Shown in pieces: positions 47,493 through 56,443 of a stretch of DNA of 64,000 nucleotides. The DNA lies in the NCBI RefSeq assembly GCF_002355635.1, contig NZ_AP017558.1:2604001-2668000 (forward strand), given 5' to 3'. Within the stretch, counting starts at the first letter, position 1, and each line of letters opens with the position of its first letter. The notes below the pieces were generated by a model. It did no database searches. It was not told the origin of the DNA and was given only the letters and a program-made list of their open reading frames with translations. The position numbers and the translations under genes were made by a program. This DNA is from Halopenitus persicus (lineage in GTDB: Archaea; Halobacteriota; Halobacteria; Halobacteriales; Haloferacaceae).

Positions 47493-49043
47493 TCACCAGT
47501 CGGTGAAACTCCCGTCGACCAGCGTGTCGGTCTGGTTCTCGATGTACTCCCGCTGGGCCGCAACGACCGCTGCCTCGAAGGACGCACCGTCGTCGAGCCG
47601 GTTGCGAACCCGATCGCGTTTCCACCGGGCCGGCGTCATCCGCTCGTGGGCCCGCCACCGGAGCGGCGCGATCCAGCGTTCGGCGGTCGAGGGGGCACAG
47701 CCGGCCGACTCCAGGCCTGCGACCGCGTGATCGAGGAGGTCCGCGAAGAGCTCCTCGTGGTCGTGAGTGAGTTCGCCGTGGTTGCCGATCCACGCCAATT
47801 CCGCGTCGATCCCGTCCGCGACGGCGGCGTAGAAGTTCTCTCGGGCGCGCTCCCATGGCAGGTCGATGACGGGGTGTTCCCGGCGGGGCAGCTCCTCGAG
47901 CAAGCCGGCGAAGGCGGCCTGGAACGCGATCGAATCGCCGACGGTCGGCTGGGCGGGGATCGGCCGGAACTCGATACGCGCGTTCGCCGACGAGCGCGTC
48001 GCGCCGTCGAAGACCGGACGGACCCACCGCCAGTAGGTGCCGTGTTTGCTGCGGAAGGTGGCGAAGTCGTCGTCGAACCGCGTTCCGGGGTCGGGGTCGA
48101 CCGGCACGAACGACTCGTCGGCCGCGATCCGGTCGACGGCCTCCTCCACCGTCTCGACGTCACGCGGGAACCGGACCTTGGGCTCGACGGTGCGGCCGTT
48201 CAACACCGACTCGAAGACGTGGATCCGGTTTTCGTGCGCGCCCTCCGCGAGGACCCGTTCGCCGTCCCAGTCCGCGTCGTACAGCTCCGGCGGGAAGAAC
48301 GGCGAGTTGACCCCGAGCGCCAGCAGGGGGCCCGCGATCCGCAGCGCGTAGCGGAAGTGAACCGGCAGCATCGTCGCCTGCGAGACCTGGTAGTGGGGCT
48401 GGATCGAGGTGATCAGGCTCTCCGGCATCACCGTCTTCGTGGTCATCGACACGCCCGGCGCCTCGAGCTCGACGTCGCGGCCGACCGAGTCGTCGGCGGT
48501 CGCGTTCGCCATCGCGTGGTACCGGACCGCGTCGCTCATGTTCGTCGCGATGTGGACGCCGTCGATCTCGACGCTGTCGGTGAGGTACTCGGTCGCCGTC
48601 TCGCCGGTCGGCGGGATCGTCCACAGGCCGTCCGAGACCAGCCGCATCCCCTCCGCGGCGGTACAGTCGAGGGCGGCCTGGAGACGGGCGCGCACCTCCG
48701 AGAGCTGCGCCTCGAGTCCGTGGTTCGAGAACGGCTGCGGGCTGGTCGACATCTCGGCGTTGTGGAGCCCGAGCTCCTTTTCGAACCCCATCAGCTCCAG
48801 CAGTCGGCGCGGAACGCGCATCAGGGAGAACTCGCCGTCGTGGGACTCGCCGTTCCACCGGCCGTCGCCGACGGCGTAGAACTCGTACTCGAAGCCGACG
48901 ATCGACTGGTGGTTGTCGAAGGCGCCGTCCCGAAGCCGCTCCTTGACGACCTCGGCGTCGGCCTCCGCCCGGGAGTGAAACGCCTCGATGTCGACGTCGA
49001 GGGCCTCACGAACGCGTGCGGAGAGCTCGTGGTCGGTGTCCAT
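47493..49043 (-). CDS. GCS2-like carboxylate-amine (glutamate-cysteine ligase) family protein
   Basis: A 516-residue protein that resembles the glutamine-synthetase-fold carboxylate-amine ligases (glutamate-cysteine ligase type 2). Metal-binding candidates are in VGFEYEFY (about 49-56) and LHNAEMSTSPQPF (93-105); SIQPHYQVSQAT (near 213-224) and SSANARIEFRPIPAQPT (near 358-374) are other typical positions. It may make gamma-glutamyl peptides such as gamma-glutamylcysteine, the main haloarchaeal thiol, but it is longer than ordinary GshA and the substrate is uncertain. It is divergent from the ligase gene. Confidence 0.7.
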   Translation of the reverse strand: MDTDHELSARVREALDVDIEAFHSRAEADAEVVKERLRDGAFDNHQSIVGFEYEFYAVGDGRWNGESHDGEFSLMRVPRRLLELMGFEKELGLHNAEMSTSPQPFSNHGLEAQLSEVRARLQAALDCTAAEGMRLVSDGLWTIPPTGETATEYLTDSVEIDGVHIATNMSDAVRYHAMANATADDSVGRDVELEAPGVSMTTKTVMPESLITSIQPHYQVSQATMLPVHFRYALRIAGPLLALGVNSPFFPPELYDADWDGERVLAEGAHENRIHVFESVLNGRTVEPKVRFPRDVETVEEAVDRIAADESFVPVDPDPGTRFDDDFATFRSKHGTYWRWVRPVFDGATRSSANARIEFRPIPAQPTVGDSIAFQAAFAGLLEELPRREHPVIDLPWERARENFYAAVADGIDAELAWIGNHGELTHDHEELFADLLDHAVAGLESAGCAPSTAERWIAPLRWRAHERMTPARWKRDRVRNRLDDGASFEAAVVAAQREYIENQTDTLVDGSFTDW

Positions 49044-49065
49044 ACAGGGTCCACGCGTCCACGGC

Positions 49066-49075
49066 GGTATAAATG
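49066..49075 (-). promoter_or_regulatory. TATA element of the GCS2-like gene
   Basis: CATTTATACC on the minus strand ends 23 nt before the ATG at 49043. Confidence 0.65.
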
Positions 49076-49076
49076 T

Positions 49077-49140
49077 CCACGACTGTGCCGGCCATCACGC
49101 CCACGACCGTGTCAGCCATCACGCCCACGACCGTGTCGGC
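49077..49140. repeat. 24-bp tandem repeats between divergent promoters
   Basis: Two near-identical copies of GCCATCACGCCCACGACCGT plus GTCA/G (49091-49114 and 49115-49138) follow a partial diverged copy (49077-49090). The block lies exactly between the TATA elements of the GCS2-like gene and the DNA ligase gene. Confidence 0.8.
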
Positions 49141-49168
49141 CGTCCGTCGATCCGGCGTCCATCGGCGC

Positions 49169-49178
49169 GTTTTTTACC
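49169..49178 (+). promoter_or_regulatory. TATA element of the DNA ligase gene
   Basis: GTTTTTTACC ends about 21 nt before the ATG at 49199. Longer in-frame starts would place the element inside the gene. Confidence 0.6.
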
Positions 49179-49198
49179 GGGACCCGCCGATCCGGCGT

Positions 49199-51091
49199 AT
49201 GGAGTTCGCCGCGTTCGCCGCCCGTGCAGGGGCGATCGAGGAGACGGAGGCCGACCACGCGACGACCGTGCTCGTGGCGGAGCTGCTCGCGGACGCCGAC
49301 GGCGACCTCGAGACGGTCGTCCGGTTCCTGCTGGGCCGCGTCTTCCCGGCCCACGAGACGCGCACCCTCGACGTCGGTCCGTCCCTCTGTCGGGAGGCGA
49401 TCGCCAAGGCCGCGGGTCCGAACGTGGACACGGCCGACGTGGAGAACCGGCTCGCCGATCGCGGGGAGATCGGGGCCGTCGCGGCGTCGTACGACTTCGG
49501 CGGCCAGCGTGGGCTCGCCGCGTTCTCGACGGGCGCGACTGACGCGCCCGTGACGGTTGCCGAGGTCGATGGGACGCTTCGGTCGGTCGCCGCGGCCGCC
49601 GGCGACGGGAGCGAGGCCACGAAGCTCGACACGCTGTTCGGCCTGTTCAACCGGATCGATCCGTCGGAGGCGAAGATCCTCGCCCGACTCGTGCTCGGCG
49701 AGATGCGACTCGGCGTCGGTGAGGGGACCGTCAGGGACGCGATCGCGGAGGCGTTCCTCGCGGCGGACGCGGCCGCGCCCTCGGCGGAGGGGACGGCCGG
49801 GACCGATGGAGACGGATCGGGTGATGAGGACGGATCGGGTGATGAGGACGGATCGGGTGATGAGGACGGAGCGAGCGATGAGGACGGAGCGAGCGATGAG
49901 GACGGACGGAACGACGCCCCCGGCGACGAGGACGTCCTCGCCGCGACCGACGAGGACGTCGCGGCGGTCGCGCGCGCCCTCCAAGTGACCAACGACTACG
50001 GGCGGGTCGCCGCGATCGCTCGCGACCGCGGCCGGCCGGGGCTCGCGGACCAGCGGCTGGTCGTCGGCCGGCCGGTACAGGCGATGCTCGCGCAGGCCGG
50101 CACGGCCGCCGACGCCCTTTCGGAGTGGGACCGGGCGGCGATGGAAACGAAGTTCGACGGCGCGCGCGTGCAGGTCCATCATTCGCCATCGACCGACGAC
50201 GTCGGCACGACCCTCTACTCGCGGAACATGGACGACGTCACCGAAGCGCTTCCCGAAATCGTCGAGCTGGTCGCGGATCGCGTCGAGGTCCCGGTCATCC
50301 TCGACGGCGAGGTCGTCGCGGTCGACGAGGACGGCGACCCGCTCCCGTTTCAGGAGGTGCTCCGGCGATTCCGCCGGAAACACGACGTCGACCGGATGCG
50401 CAATGAGGTCGACCTCCGGTTTCACGCCTTCGACTGCCTGCACGTCGACGGCGAGGACCTCCTCGAGGCGCCGCTCGAGACGCGCCACGACCGGCTTCGC
50501 CAGGCGGTCCCCGACCTCGCGGCGACGCTCACGATCGCGGACGGCGTGGAACCGATCGAGACGTTCGAACGCCGGGCACTGGAGGCGGGCCACGAAGGGA
50601 TCATGCTCAAAAACCCCGACTCGCCGTACACGCCGGGGGACCGGGGACGGAACTGGCTCAAGCGGAAACCCGACGTGGAGACGCTCGATCTCGTCGTGAC
50701 CGGCGGCGAGTGGGGCGAAGGGCGGCGGGCGTCGCTGTTCGGCACGTTCGAGGTCTCGGTCCGCGCCGACCGTGAGGGCGATGGGACCGGGACCGTCCAC
50801 GCGGGCCGGCGGTTCGAACCGGTCGGAAAGGTCGCGACGGGAATCACCGACGAGCGGCTCGCGTCGCTCACGGACCGGTTCGAGCCGCTCGTCCTGTCCG
50901 AGGAGGGAACGGCGGTGACGTTCGACCCGCAGGTCGTCTTCGAGGTGGGCTACGAGGAGATCCAGCGGTCGCCCACCTACGGCTCCGGCTACGCGCTTCG
51001 CTTCCCGCGGTTCGTCGGCGTTCGGGAGGACAAGGACGTGACCGATGCCGACACCCTCGACCGCCTCGAGCGACTCGCCGACACGCAGTGA
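49199..51091 (+). CDS. lig: ATP-dependent DNA ligase (archaeal replicative type)
   Basis: A 630-residue ligase that seals nicks in replication and repair. Residues 1-190 are the DNA-binding domain (TKLDTLFGLFNRIDPSEAKIL). Lys318 in METKFDGARVQ is the adenylated lysine. DGEVVAVDEDGDPLPFQE, EGIMLKNPDSPYTPG and NWLKRKPD supply the other nucleotidyltransferase motifs; an OB domain ends the protein (GKVATGITDE). An acidic insert (about 197-245) of six-residue repeats separates the first two domains and makes it longer than related ligases of about 550-600 residues. Confidence 0.96.
   Translation: MEFAAFAARAGAIEETEADHATTVLVAELLADADGDLETVVRFLLGRVFPAHETRTLDVGPSLCREAIAKAAGPNVDTADVENRLADRGEIGAVAASYDFGGQRGLAAFSTGATDAPVTVAEVDGTLRSVAAAAGDGSEATKLDTLFGLFNRIDPSEAKILARLVLGEMRLGVGEGTVRDAIAEAFLAADAAAPSAEGTAGTDGDGSGDEDGSGDEDGSGDEDGASDEDGASDEDGRNDAPGDEDVLAATDEDVAAVARALQVTNDYGRVAAIARDRGRPGLADQRLVVGRPVQAMLAQAGTAADALSEWDRAAMETKFDGARVQVHHSPSTDDVGTTLYSRNMDDVTEALPEIVELVADRVEVPVILDGEVVAVDEDGDPLPFQEVLRRFRRKHDVDRMRNEVDLRFHAFDCLHVDGEDLLEAPLETRHDRLRQAVPDLAATLTIADGVEPIETFERRALEAGHEGIMLKNPDSPYTPGDRGRNWLKRKPDVETLDLVVTGGEWGEGRRASLFGTFEVSVRADREGDGTGTVHAGRRFEPVGKVATGITDERLASLTDRFEPLVLSEEGTAVTFDPQVVFEVGYEEIQRSPTYGSGYALRFPRFVGVREDKDVTDADTLDRLERLADTQ
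49811..49906. repeat. Five 18-bp tandem repeats in the ligase gene
   Basis: Three copies of GACGGATCGGGTGATGAG and two copies of the variant GACGGAGCGAGCGATGAG encode DGSGDE and DGASDE hexapeptides in the linker after the DNA-binding domain. The unit is frame-preserving. Confidence 0.9.
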
Positions 51092-51207
51092 TCGCGGCCG
51101 GTGCCGGTCGTCCCGGATCGTGACCGGCGTCGACTGCCGGAAGCCACCGACCACCCTCCGACACCGTGACGGTAGCCTCAAGGCTGCGGCTCGCGGATCG
51201 TGAGCCA

Positions 51208-51927
51208 ATGACGGTTCGGTACGGCGACCTGACGGTGGAGTGGCTCGGCTACGCGACCGCGCGGCTGGAGACCGCGGACGGACTCGTGGCCTACACCGAC
51301 CCCGGGCGATACGGGGTGCTCGACGACTACTGGGCGCGGGACGGCGACCTCGTCGTGGTCACCCACGACCATCACTACGAGCCGGACGGGATCCGGTCGG
51401 TCGCGGCCGCGGACGCGACGCTCGTGATCTACGACGGCGTCGATCCGGACCGGATCAGCCGCGACGTCGAGCCGGTGGCCGACCTCGCGGCCGACTACGA
51501 GGTCGTCCGCGTCGACGAGACGGACCGGGTGACCGCTGGCGACGCGACGGTCTGGTCGGTGCCGGCATACAACGAGCCGGACGGTCCCCGGGCGCGGCCG
51601 GACGGGACGGTCCCGCATCCGGAGGGGTTCGGCTGCGGCTACCTGCTGTCGCTGGCGGGAACCACGGTCTTCTGGCCGGGCGATTCCGACGCGCTCGAGG
51701 GGTTCGCCGAACTCGACGTCGCGGTGTTCCTCGCGAACATCGGCGGCGGGGTGGTTTCGGACCGCCACGAGGCGGCCGACCTCGCGGAGCGGCTGGACCC
51801 GGAGCTGGTCGTGCCGATCCATTACGACACGATCGAGACGCTCGCGGCGGACGGAGGCGCCTTCGCCGCCGACGTCGCCTCGCGGTCGATCCCCGTGGCG
51901 CTCGACGAGCGTTCGGCGAATCAGTAG
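51208..51927 (+). CDS. MBL-fold (UPF0173-like) metallohydrolase
   Basis: A 239-residue protein of the L-ascorbate-6-phosphate lactonase/UPF0173 side of the MBL fold. VEWLGYATARLETADGLVAYTDPG (about 9-32) starts the beta sandwich, the metal site is VTHDHHYEPDG (about 51-61), and VFWPGDSD and LVVPIHYDT are later ligands. The first site has HDHHYE rather than the classical HxHxDH, so metal binding may be altered. The substrate is unknown. The ATG at 51208 gives the usual family start. Confidence 0.82.
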   Translation: MTVRYGDLTVEWLGYATARLETADGLVAYTDPGRYGVLDDYWARDGDLVVVTHDHHYEPDGIRSVAAADATLVIYDGVDPDRISRDVEPVADLAADYEVVRVDETDRVTAGDATVWSVPAYNEPDGPRARPDGTVPHPEGFGCGYLLSLAGTTVFWPGDSDALEGFAELDVAVFLANIGGGVVSDRHEAADLAERLDPELVVPIHYDTIETLAADGGAFAADVASRSIPVALDERSANQ

Positions 51928-51970
51928 CGGGACCGTCGATTTCGACCCCGTGAGTAGGCCTCCCCGGCGT

Positions 51971-52334
51971 CGTCCTCGAACTCCATCGCGACCGAGTTGA
52001 TACAGAACCGCTTCCCGGTCGGCTCCGGTCTCGCGTCGGACCGGCTCCGCCGGCCCGACTGACTCACGCTCGCTGGCGCTCGCGTGAGCGTCGTCGAAGA
52101 CGTGACCGAGCAGACTCCTCTACTCGTCCTCGAACTCCATCGCGACCGAGTTGATACAGAATCGCTTCCCGGTCGGCTCCAGTCTCGCGTCGGACCGGCT
52201 CCGCCGGCCCGACTGACTCACGCTCGCTGGCGCTCGCGTGAGCGTCGTCGAAGACGTGACCGAGCAGACTCCTCTACTCGTCCTCGAACTCCATCGCGAC
52301 CGAGTTGATACAGAACCGCTTCCCGGTCGGCTCC
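51971..52334. repeat. Tandem 154-bp duplications of the msrB 3' end
   Basis: The last about 60 bp of msrB (encoding EPTGKRFCINSVAMEFEDE and its stop) are present three times with an exact 154-bp period: inside the gene (ending 52274) and in two downstream copies beginning near 52120 and 51971. The two downstream copies differ at about two positions. Between the copied tails lies about 60 bp not found in msrB, with a CTCACGC/GCGTGAG inverted repeat, plus a copy of the GTCGTCGAAGACGTG segment of msrB. They are out of frame with msrB and not translated by readthrough. Confidence 0.93.
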
Positions 52335-52702
52335 GGTCCGTCGTCGAAGACGTGGCCGAGATGGGAGTCGCAGTTCGCACACCGGACCTCGGTTCGGCGC
52401 ATCCCGTGGCTCGTGTCGAGCTGCGTCGTGACCGCGTCGTCCTCGGCCGCGTAGAAGGCCGGCCAGCCGCAGCCGGAGTCGTATTTCGTGTCGGCGTCGA
52501 ACAGGACCGTCCCGCAGGCGCCACACCGGTAGACGCCGTCGGCGTCGTGGTCGACGTACTCGCCGGAGAACCGGGCCTCGGTGCCGGCCTCCCGGAGGAT
52601 CCGGTACTCCTCCTCCGAGAGCCGTTCACGCCACTCCTCGTCGGTCAGTTCGGTCGGGTCGACGTCCCCGGCGGGACCGGAATCGGCGGTGGTATCGCTC
52701 AT
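52274..52702 (-). CDS. msrB: Peptide-methionine (R)-S-oxide reductase MsrB
   Basis: A 142-residue MsrB that repairs oxidised methionine. The catalytic Cys is in GKRFCINSVAM near the C-terminus. Two CxxC zinc motifs are CGAC and CANC (about 61-64 and 107-110), and the substrate motif SGCGWPAFY is at about 76-84. The N-terminal 40 residues are acidic. The ATG at 52702 is the family start. Its 3' end is duplicated downstream; the intact copy contains all active-site residues. Confidence 0.95.
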   Translation of the reverse strand: MSDTTADSGPAGDVDPTELTDEEWRERLSEEEYRILREAGTEARFSGEYVDHDADGVYRCGACGTVLFDADTKYDSGCGWPAFYAAEDDAVTTQLDTSHGMRRTEVRCANCDSHLGHVFDDGPEPTGKRFCINSVAMEFEDE

Positions 52703-52781
52703 ACCGATCGATAGTCGCCGGACGCCGAAGGGCGTTTCGGCGACTTCGAGGTCGACCGCACTCCTTCGAGATCGACGACGA

Positions 52782-54125
52782 CTACTCGAGGTCGACCGCG
52801 ACGCCGAGATCCGTGAGCGTCTCGAAGAAGTCCGGAAACGAGACGTCGACGTGTTCTGCCCCCCGGACGGTCGTGTCTCCATCGGCGGCGAGCGCCGCGA
52901 TCGAGAGGGCCATCACCAGCCGGTGGTCGCCGCGGCCGTCGACGGCTGCGCCGCGGAGATCGGTCTCCCCGCCGTGGATCGTCAGCACGTCCCGGTCCTC
53001 GGCGACGCTCGCGCCCATCGTTTGGAGTTCCTCGGCCATCGCCGACACCCGGTCGGTCTCCTTGTATCGAACGTGCTCGCAGTTCACGATGCGCGTCTCG
53101 CCGTCCGCGATCGCGCCGAGCGTCGCGATCGTCGGCAGGAGGTCGGGCGTGTCGCCGACGTCGACCTCGATCCCGGCGAGGTCGCTACGATGGGCGCGGA
53201 TGGTCGCATTCCCGCGGTCCCACTCGACGTCCGCCCCCATCCGATCGAGGACGTCGACGATCGCGGCGTCGCCCTGCGCGCTCTCGACCGCGCCGCGGAT
53301 CGTGACGACGTCGTCGGGAGCCGCCGCGACGGCCCCCGCTGCGGCGAGATAGGAGATCGACGAGAAGTCACCCGGAACCGTGTATTCCCCGTTTTCCGGG
53401 GCGTATCGCTGACCGCCGGCGACCCGAAACCCGTCCGCTCCGGCGGCCGCGTCGCTCCCGATCGGCTCGGCATCCACGCCGAAGTCGGCGAGCACCTCGA
53501 GGGTGATGTCGACGTAGGGCGCGGACTTGAGGTCGGTCGTGAGGTCGATCGTGATCCCCTCGTCGCTCGCCGCCCCGGCCAGCAGCAACGCGGTGATGTA
53601 CTGGGAGGAGACGTCGCCCGGAATGGCGACCTCGCCGCCCGTGGTCGGGCCGAACACCACGAGCGGCGCCTGCCCGTTCCCGCGAGTCGATTCCGCGCGC
53701 GCGCCGAGTTGTTCGAGCGCGTCGAGCAGCGGCCCCTGCGGGCGCGACCGGAGCGACGCGTCGCCGGTGAGGACGGTCCCGCCGTCCGCGAGCCCGGCCG
53801 CGCCGGCGACCAGTCGCGTCGTCGTTCCGGAGTTGGCGCAGTCGATGACGTCGTCCGGCACGGCCGGAGTTCCGTCGAACCCGTCGACGACGAGTGCGTC
53901 CTCGGCCGTTCGCTCGGAGCCCTCGAGGTTCGGGTCGCGGTCGACCGTGCCGCCGAACGCCTCGACAGCACGGGCCGTCGCCCGGGTGTCGGCGCTGTCG
54001 AGCGGCGACCGCACGACCGCGCCGTCGCTGTAGCCCGCCGCGAGGATCGCCCGGTGGGTGTAGCTCTTCGAGGGGGGTGCCCGGACGGTTCCGGAGACGT
54101 CGCCGGGCGTGATGCGTGCGTCCAT
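52782..54125 (-). CDS. aroA: 3-phosphoshikimate 1-carboxyvinyltransferase (EPSP synthase)
   Basis: A 447-residue EPSP synthase of the shikimate pathway, with two inverse alpha-beta domains. It shows the shikimate-phosphate site [16 protein letters not shown] (about 17-32), [13 protein letters not shown] (near 95-107) where bacteria have [21 protein letters not shown], and the late [17 protein letters not shown]. Its length is normal with small acidic insertions. The msrB gene follows on the same strand after 79 bp. Confidence 0.96.
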   Translation of the reverse strand: MDARITPGDVSGTVRAPPSKSYTHRAILAAGYSDGAVVRSPLDSADTRATARAVEAFGGTVDRDPNLEGSERTAEDALVVDGFDGTPAVPDDVIDCANSGTTTRLVAGAAGLADGGTVLTGDASLRSRPQGPLLDALEQLGARAESTRGNGQAPLVVFGPTTGGEVAIPGDVSSQYITALLLAGAASDEGITIDLTTDLKSAPYVDITLEVLADFGVDAEPIGSDAAAGADGFRVAGGQRYAPENGEYTVPGDFSSISYLAAAGAVAAAPDDVVTIRGAVESAQGDAAIVDVLDRMGADVEWDRGNATIRAHRSDLAGIEVDVGDTPDLLPTIATLGAIADGETRIVNCEHVRYKETDRVSAMAEELQTMGASVAEDRDVLTIHGGETDLRGAAVDGRGDHRLVMALSIAALAADGDTTVRGAEHVDVSFPDFFETLTDLGVAVDLE

Positions 54126-54210
54126 ATCCGTCCCTTCGCCGCCGTCCGTATCAGCGTACCGGAGCCCCGCGAGCGGTGTGACGCATCGTTGGCGGGTCGC
54201 CAGCAGCGTA

Positions 54211-54220
54211 CGGTTTATAC
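54211..54220 (+). promoter_or_regulatory. TATA element of the aMBF1 gene
   Basis: CGGTTTATAC ends 23 nt before the ATG at 54244, so the transcript is probably leaderless. Confidence 0.65.
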
Positions 54221-54243
54221 TACCGGGTCCGTTACCCGAAGGT

Positions 54244-54777
54244 ATGCCTCAGTGTGAAATGTGTGGCGCCGAGCAGGCCTCGCTGACGACGACGAAGGTC
54301 GAAGGCGCCGAACTGGAGCTCTGTGACTCCTGTACGGACTTCGGGACCGAGGTCCGTCAGGAGCCCGACTCCACGACCACGAGCAAGTACTCCACGTCCT
54401 CCAGTTCCGGCCGATCGTCCGGCTCCGGCTCCGGTTCCGGATCGGGGTCCGGATCCGGAGGCTCCTCCGGTGGGGGCCGCCGGCGGGACATGTTCGACGA
54501 GATGGACGAGGTCGCCGCGGACTACGACGACCGCATCCGGGAGGCCCGCGAGTCGCGCGGGCTCAGCCAGGAGGAGCTCGCGGACCAGCTCAACGAGAAG
54601 GCGAGCCTCATCCGCAAGCTCGAACGCGGCGACATCCTCCCGCCGGACGACGTCCAGCGAAAGCTCGAACGGACGCTCGAGATCTCGCTCGTCGAGGGAA
54701 CCGACGTCGACGAGGAGTGGGAGTCCGGTGACTCCTCGTCGATGACGCTCGGCGACGTCGTGAAGCGGAAGGACTGA
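54244..54777 (+). CDS. Multiprotein bridging factor aMBF1
   Basis: A 177-residue protein with the archaeal MBF1 architecture. A zinc ribbon lies at residues 4-30 (CEMC then CDSC), followed by a flexible Ser/Gly linker (about 55-78, with an SGSGSGSG run) and a Cro-type helix-turn-helix at about 97-155 ([30 protein letters not shown]). Eukaryotic MBF1 bridges activators and TBP; in archaea a role in translation is reported. It is monocistronic. Confidence 0.93.
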   Translation: MPQCEMCGAEQASLTTTKVEGAELELCDSCTDFGTEVRQEPDSTTTSKYSTSSSSGRSSGSGSGSGSGSGSGGSSGGGRRRDMFDEMDEVAADYDDRIREARESRGLSQEELADQLNEKASLIRKLERGDILPPDDVQRKLERTLEISLVEGTDVDEEWESGDSSSMTLGDVVKRKD

Positions 54778-54829
54778 TCGGACACGGGGTAGTAGTCGAG
54801 CGTCGGGTCGGATCCGAACCGGGATCGAC

Positions 54830-55567
54830 TCACTCCTCGGCGCCGCCGGCCGCGGCGACGCCGTACGTCTCCGAGAGGTGTGTTATCGCCTCGGCAACCA
54901 TCCGTGGGTCGTAGGTCCAGAACCCGAAGAAGCGGTCGGGTTCACGTTCCTCGGCGAGGAGCAGACAGGCGTTCTCCTCGAGACCGCCGCCGTCGTAGGC
55001 GACGAACCACGTCTCCCGGATCTCCGGCGCGCGCTCGATGTGGACCGCGAAGTCGGCGTCGGGCACGGATCCCTCGGGTGCGGCGTAGGCGTGAACGGCC
55101 AGGTCCTCCCGCTCGGCAAGCCGGTTGTACGTGTCGACGGTCTCGCCCAGCGTCGTGAGCGTCTGGAAGCCGGCATGGAGCGCTCCGGACCCGGTCCGCC
55201 ACGCGCGGTCCTCGATCTCCCGGGACGCCGCAACCATCTTCCGCTTCGAGTAGGAGGTGAACGTCGTCTCGTCGATCGCGTCGAGGACCGGGGCGTACGA
55301 CTGCTGGTCGAACGCCGGAGCGGTTTTCTCCGGCGAGGTCTCCGTCGAAGGCAGGAGGTCGTCGACGGCGATCGCGGTAACGAACTCCTCGTCGCGAGCG
55401 AGCACCGCGAACCGGTCGGGCGCGCCCGGGAGCGTGGCCTCGGTCACCACGAGGTTGCGGTCGCCGAACGTCTCCGCCAGCTCGTCGCGTGCGGCGGCGT
55501 TCGCGTTGACGACCGTCAAGGTCGCCGCGGTGGCTTCGACCCGGGCGATGAGTTCAATGAGCGACAT
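54830..55567 (-). CDS. DICT sensory domain protein
   Basis: A 245-residue protein beginning [21 protein letters not shown], the usual start of haloarchaeal DICT-domain proteins. The domain often accompanies two-component or diguanylate signalling and is linked to light or redox sensing. Features are [21 protein letters not shown] (about 103-123), [15 protein letters not shown] and [20 protein letters not shown] near 188-207. There are no membrane helices and no attached output domain. It is convergent with the aMBF1 gene and divergent from tpiA. Confidence 0.82.
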   Translation of the reverse strand: MSLIELIARVEATAATLTVVNANAAARDELAETFGDRNLVVTEATLPGAPDRFAVLARDEEFVTAIAVDDLLPSTETSPEKTAPAFDQQSYAPVLDAIDETTFTSYSKRKMVAASREIEDRAWRTGSGALHAGFQTLTTLGETVDTYNRLAEREDLAVHAYAAPEGSVPDADFAVHIERAPEIRETWFVAYDGGGLEENACLLLAEEREPDRFFGFWTYDPRMVAEAITHLSETYGVAAAGGAEE

Positions 55568-55714
55568 TCGGGATGGAGGCGTGGGCGTATGCGCCGACAG
55601 GGCGGTCGAACGCTTGTAGTTTTCGGCGTTGTGGGTTCCGACGGACGGTGCACCCCTCGGCCGAGGTCATCACCATACCGGCCGGCGGCGGGCCGCCACG
55701 CGGTCGGAGTATCA

Positions 55715-55723
55715 AACTATTTG
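55715..55723 (+). promoter_or_regulatory. TATA-like element of tpiA
   Basis: AACTATTTG ends 24 nt before the ATG at 55747, which fixes the start at that codon. Confidence 0.5.
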
Positions 55724-55746
55724 CGCCGGCGGGGTCGACTGCGGGT

Positions 55747-56391
55747 ATGTTCGTTCTCGTCAACCTGAAGGCGTATCCCTGTGACCCGATCGCGGTCGCG
55801 ACGGCCGCACGCGACGTCGCCGACGACGCCGGCGTTCGGATCGCCGTCGCGCCGCAGGCTGCCGACCTCTCGCGCGTGGCCGAGACCGGCGTCGAGACGT
55901 GGGCCCAACACGTCTCTCCGATCGACCACGGTTCCCACACCGGGTCGACGCGCGCGGCGGCGGTCGCCGACGCCGGCGCGGTCGGGACGCTCATCAACCA
56001 CTCCGAGCGCCGACTCACCCTGGCGGACATCGACGGCGCCCGTGAGGTGGCCGCCGAGCGCGACCTGGAGACGGTCGTCTGCGCGAACGATCCCGCCCAG
56101 GCCGGCGCCGCCGCGGCCCTGGGACCGGACGCGGTCGCGGTCGAGCCGCCGGCGCTCATCGGCGGCGACGTCTCGGTCGCGAGCGCCGATCCGGGGATCG
56201 TCAGGGACGCCGTCGAGGCGGTGACCGCCGTCGACGGGACGGTCGACCTGTTCTGCGGCGCCGGCGTCTCGACCGGCGCGGACGTCGACGCGGCCGCCGA
56301 TCTCGGCGCCTCGGGCGTCCTGCTCGCCTCGGGTGTCGCGAAGGCCGACGATCCGCGGGCGGCCCTCGAGGACCTCGTCTCCGGTATCTGA
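55747..56391 (+). CDS. tpiA: Triosephosphate isomerase (archaeal short form)
   Basis: A 214-residue TIM, shorter than the bacterial 250-residue enzyme as usual for Archaea; it interconverts dihydroxyacetone phosphate and glyceraldehyde 3-phosphate. NLKAYPCD holds the active-site Lys (Lys8), [16 protein letters not shown] follows, INHSERR holds the catalytic His, [11 protein letters not shown] (near 135-145) holds the catalytic Glu, and FCGAGVSTG binds phosphate. It lacks the extra helices of the long forms. Monocistronic. Confidence 0.95.
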   Translation: MFVLVNLKAYPCDPIAVATAARDVADDAGVRIAVAPQAADLSRVAETGVETWAQHVSPIDHGSHTGSTRAAAVADAGAVGTLINHSERRLTLADIDGAREVAAERDLETVVCANDPAQAGAAAALGPDAVAVEPPALIGGDVSVASADPGIVRDAVEAVTAVDGTVDLFCGAGVSTGADVDAAADLGASGVLLASGVAKADDPRAALEDLVSGI

Positions 56392-56443
56392 GGGTACGCG
56401 GACGGTCCTCGGCCGCGGCCGGGTTCCCGCGAACCAGGGTGGC

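Noticed and set aside
51971-52273. Additional MsrB proteins encoded by the repeat copies
   Set aside because: Only about 19-20 C-terminal codons are duplicated, and the copies are shifted by 154 bp, so they are out of frame with msrB and lack start signals.
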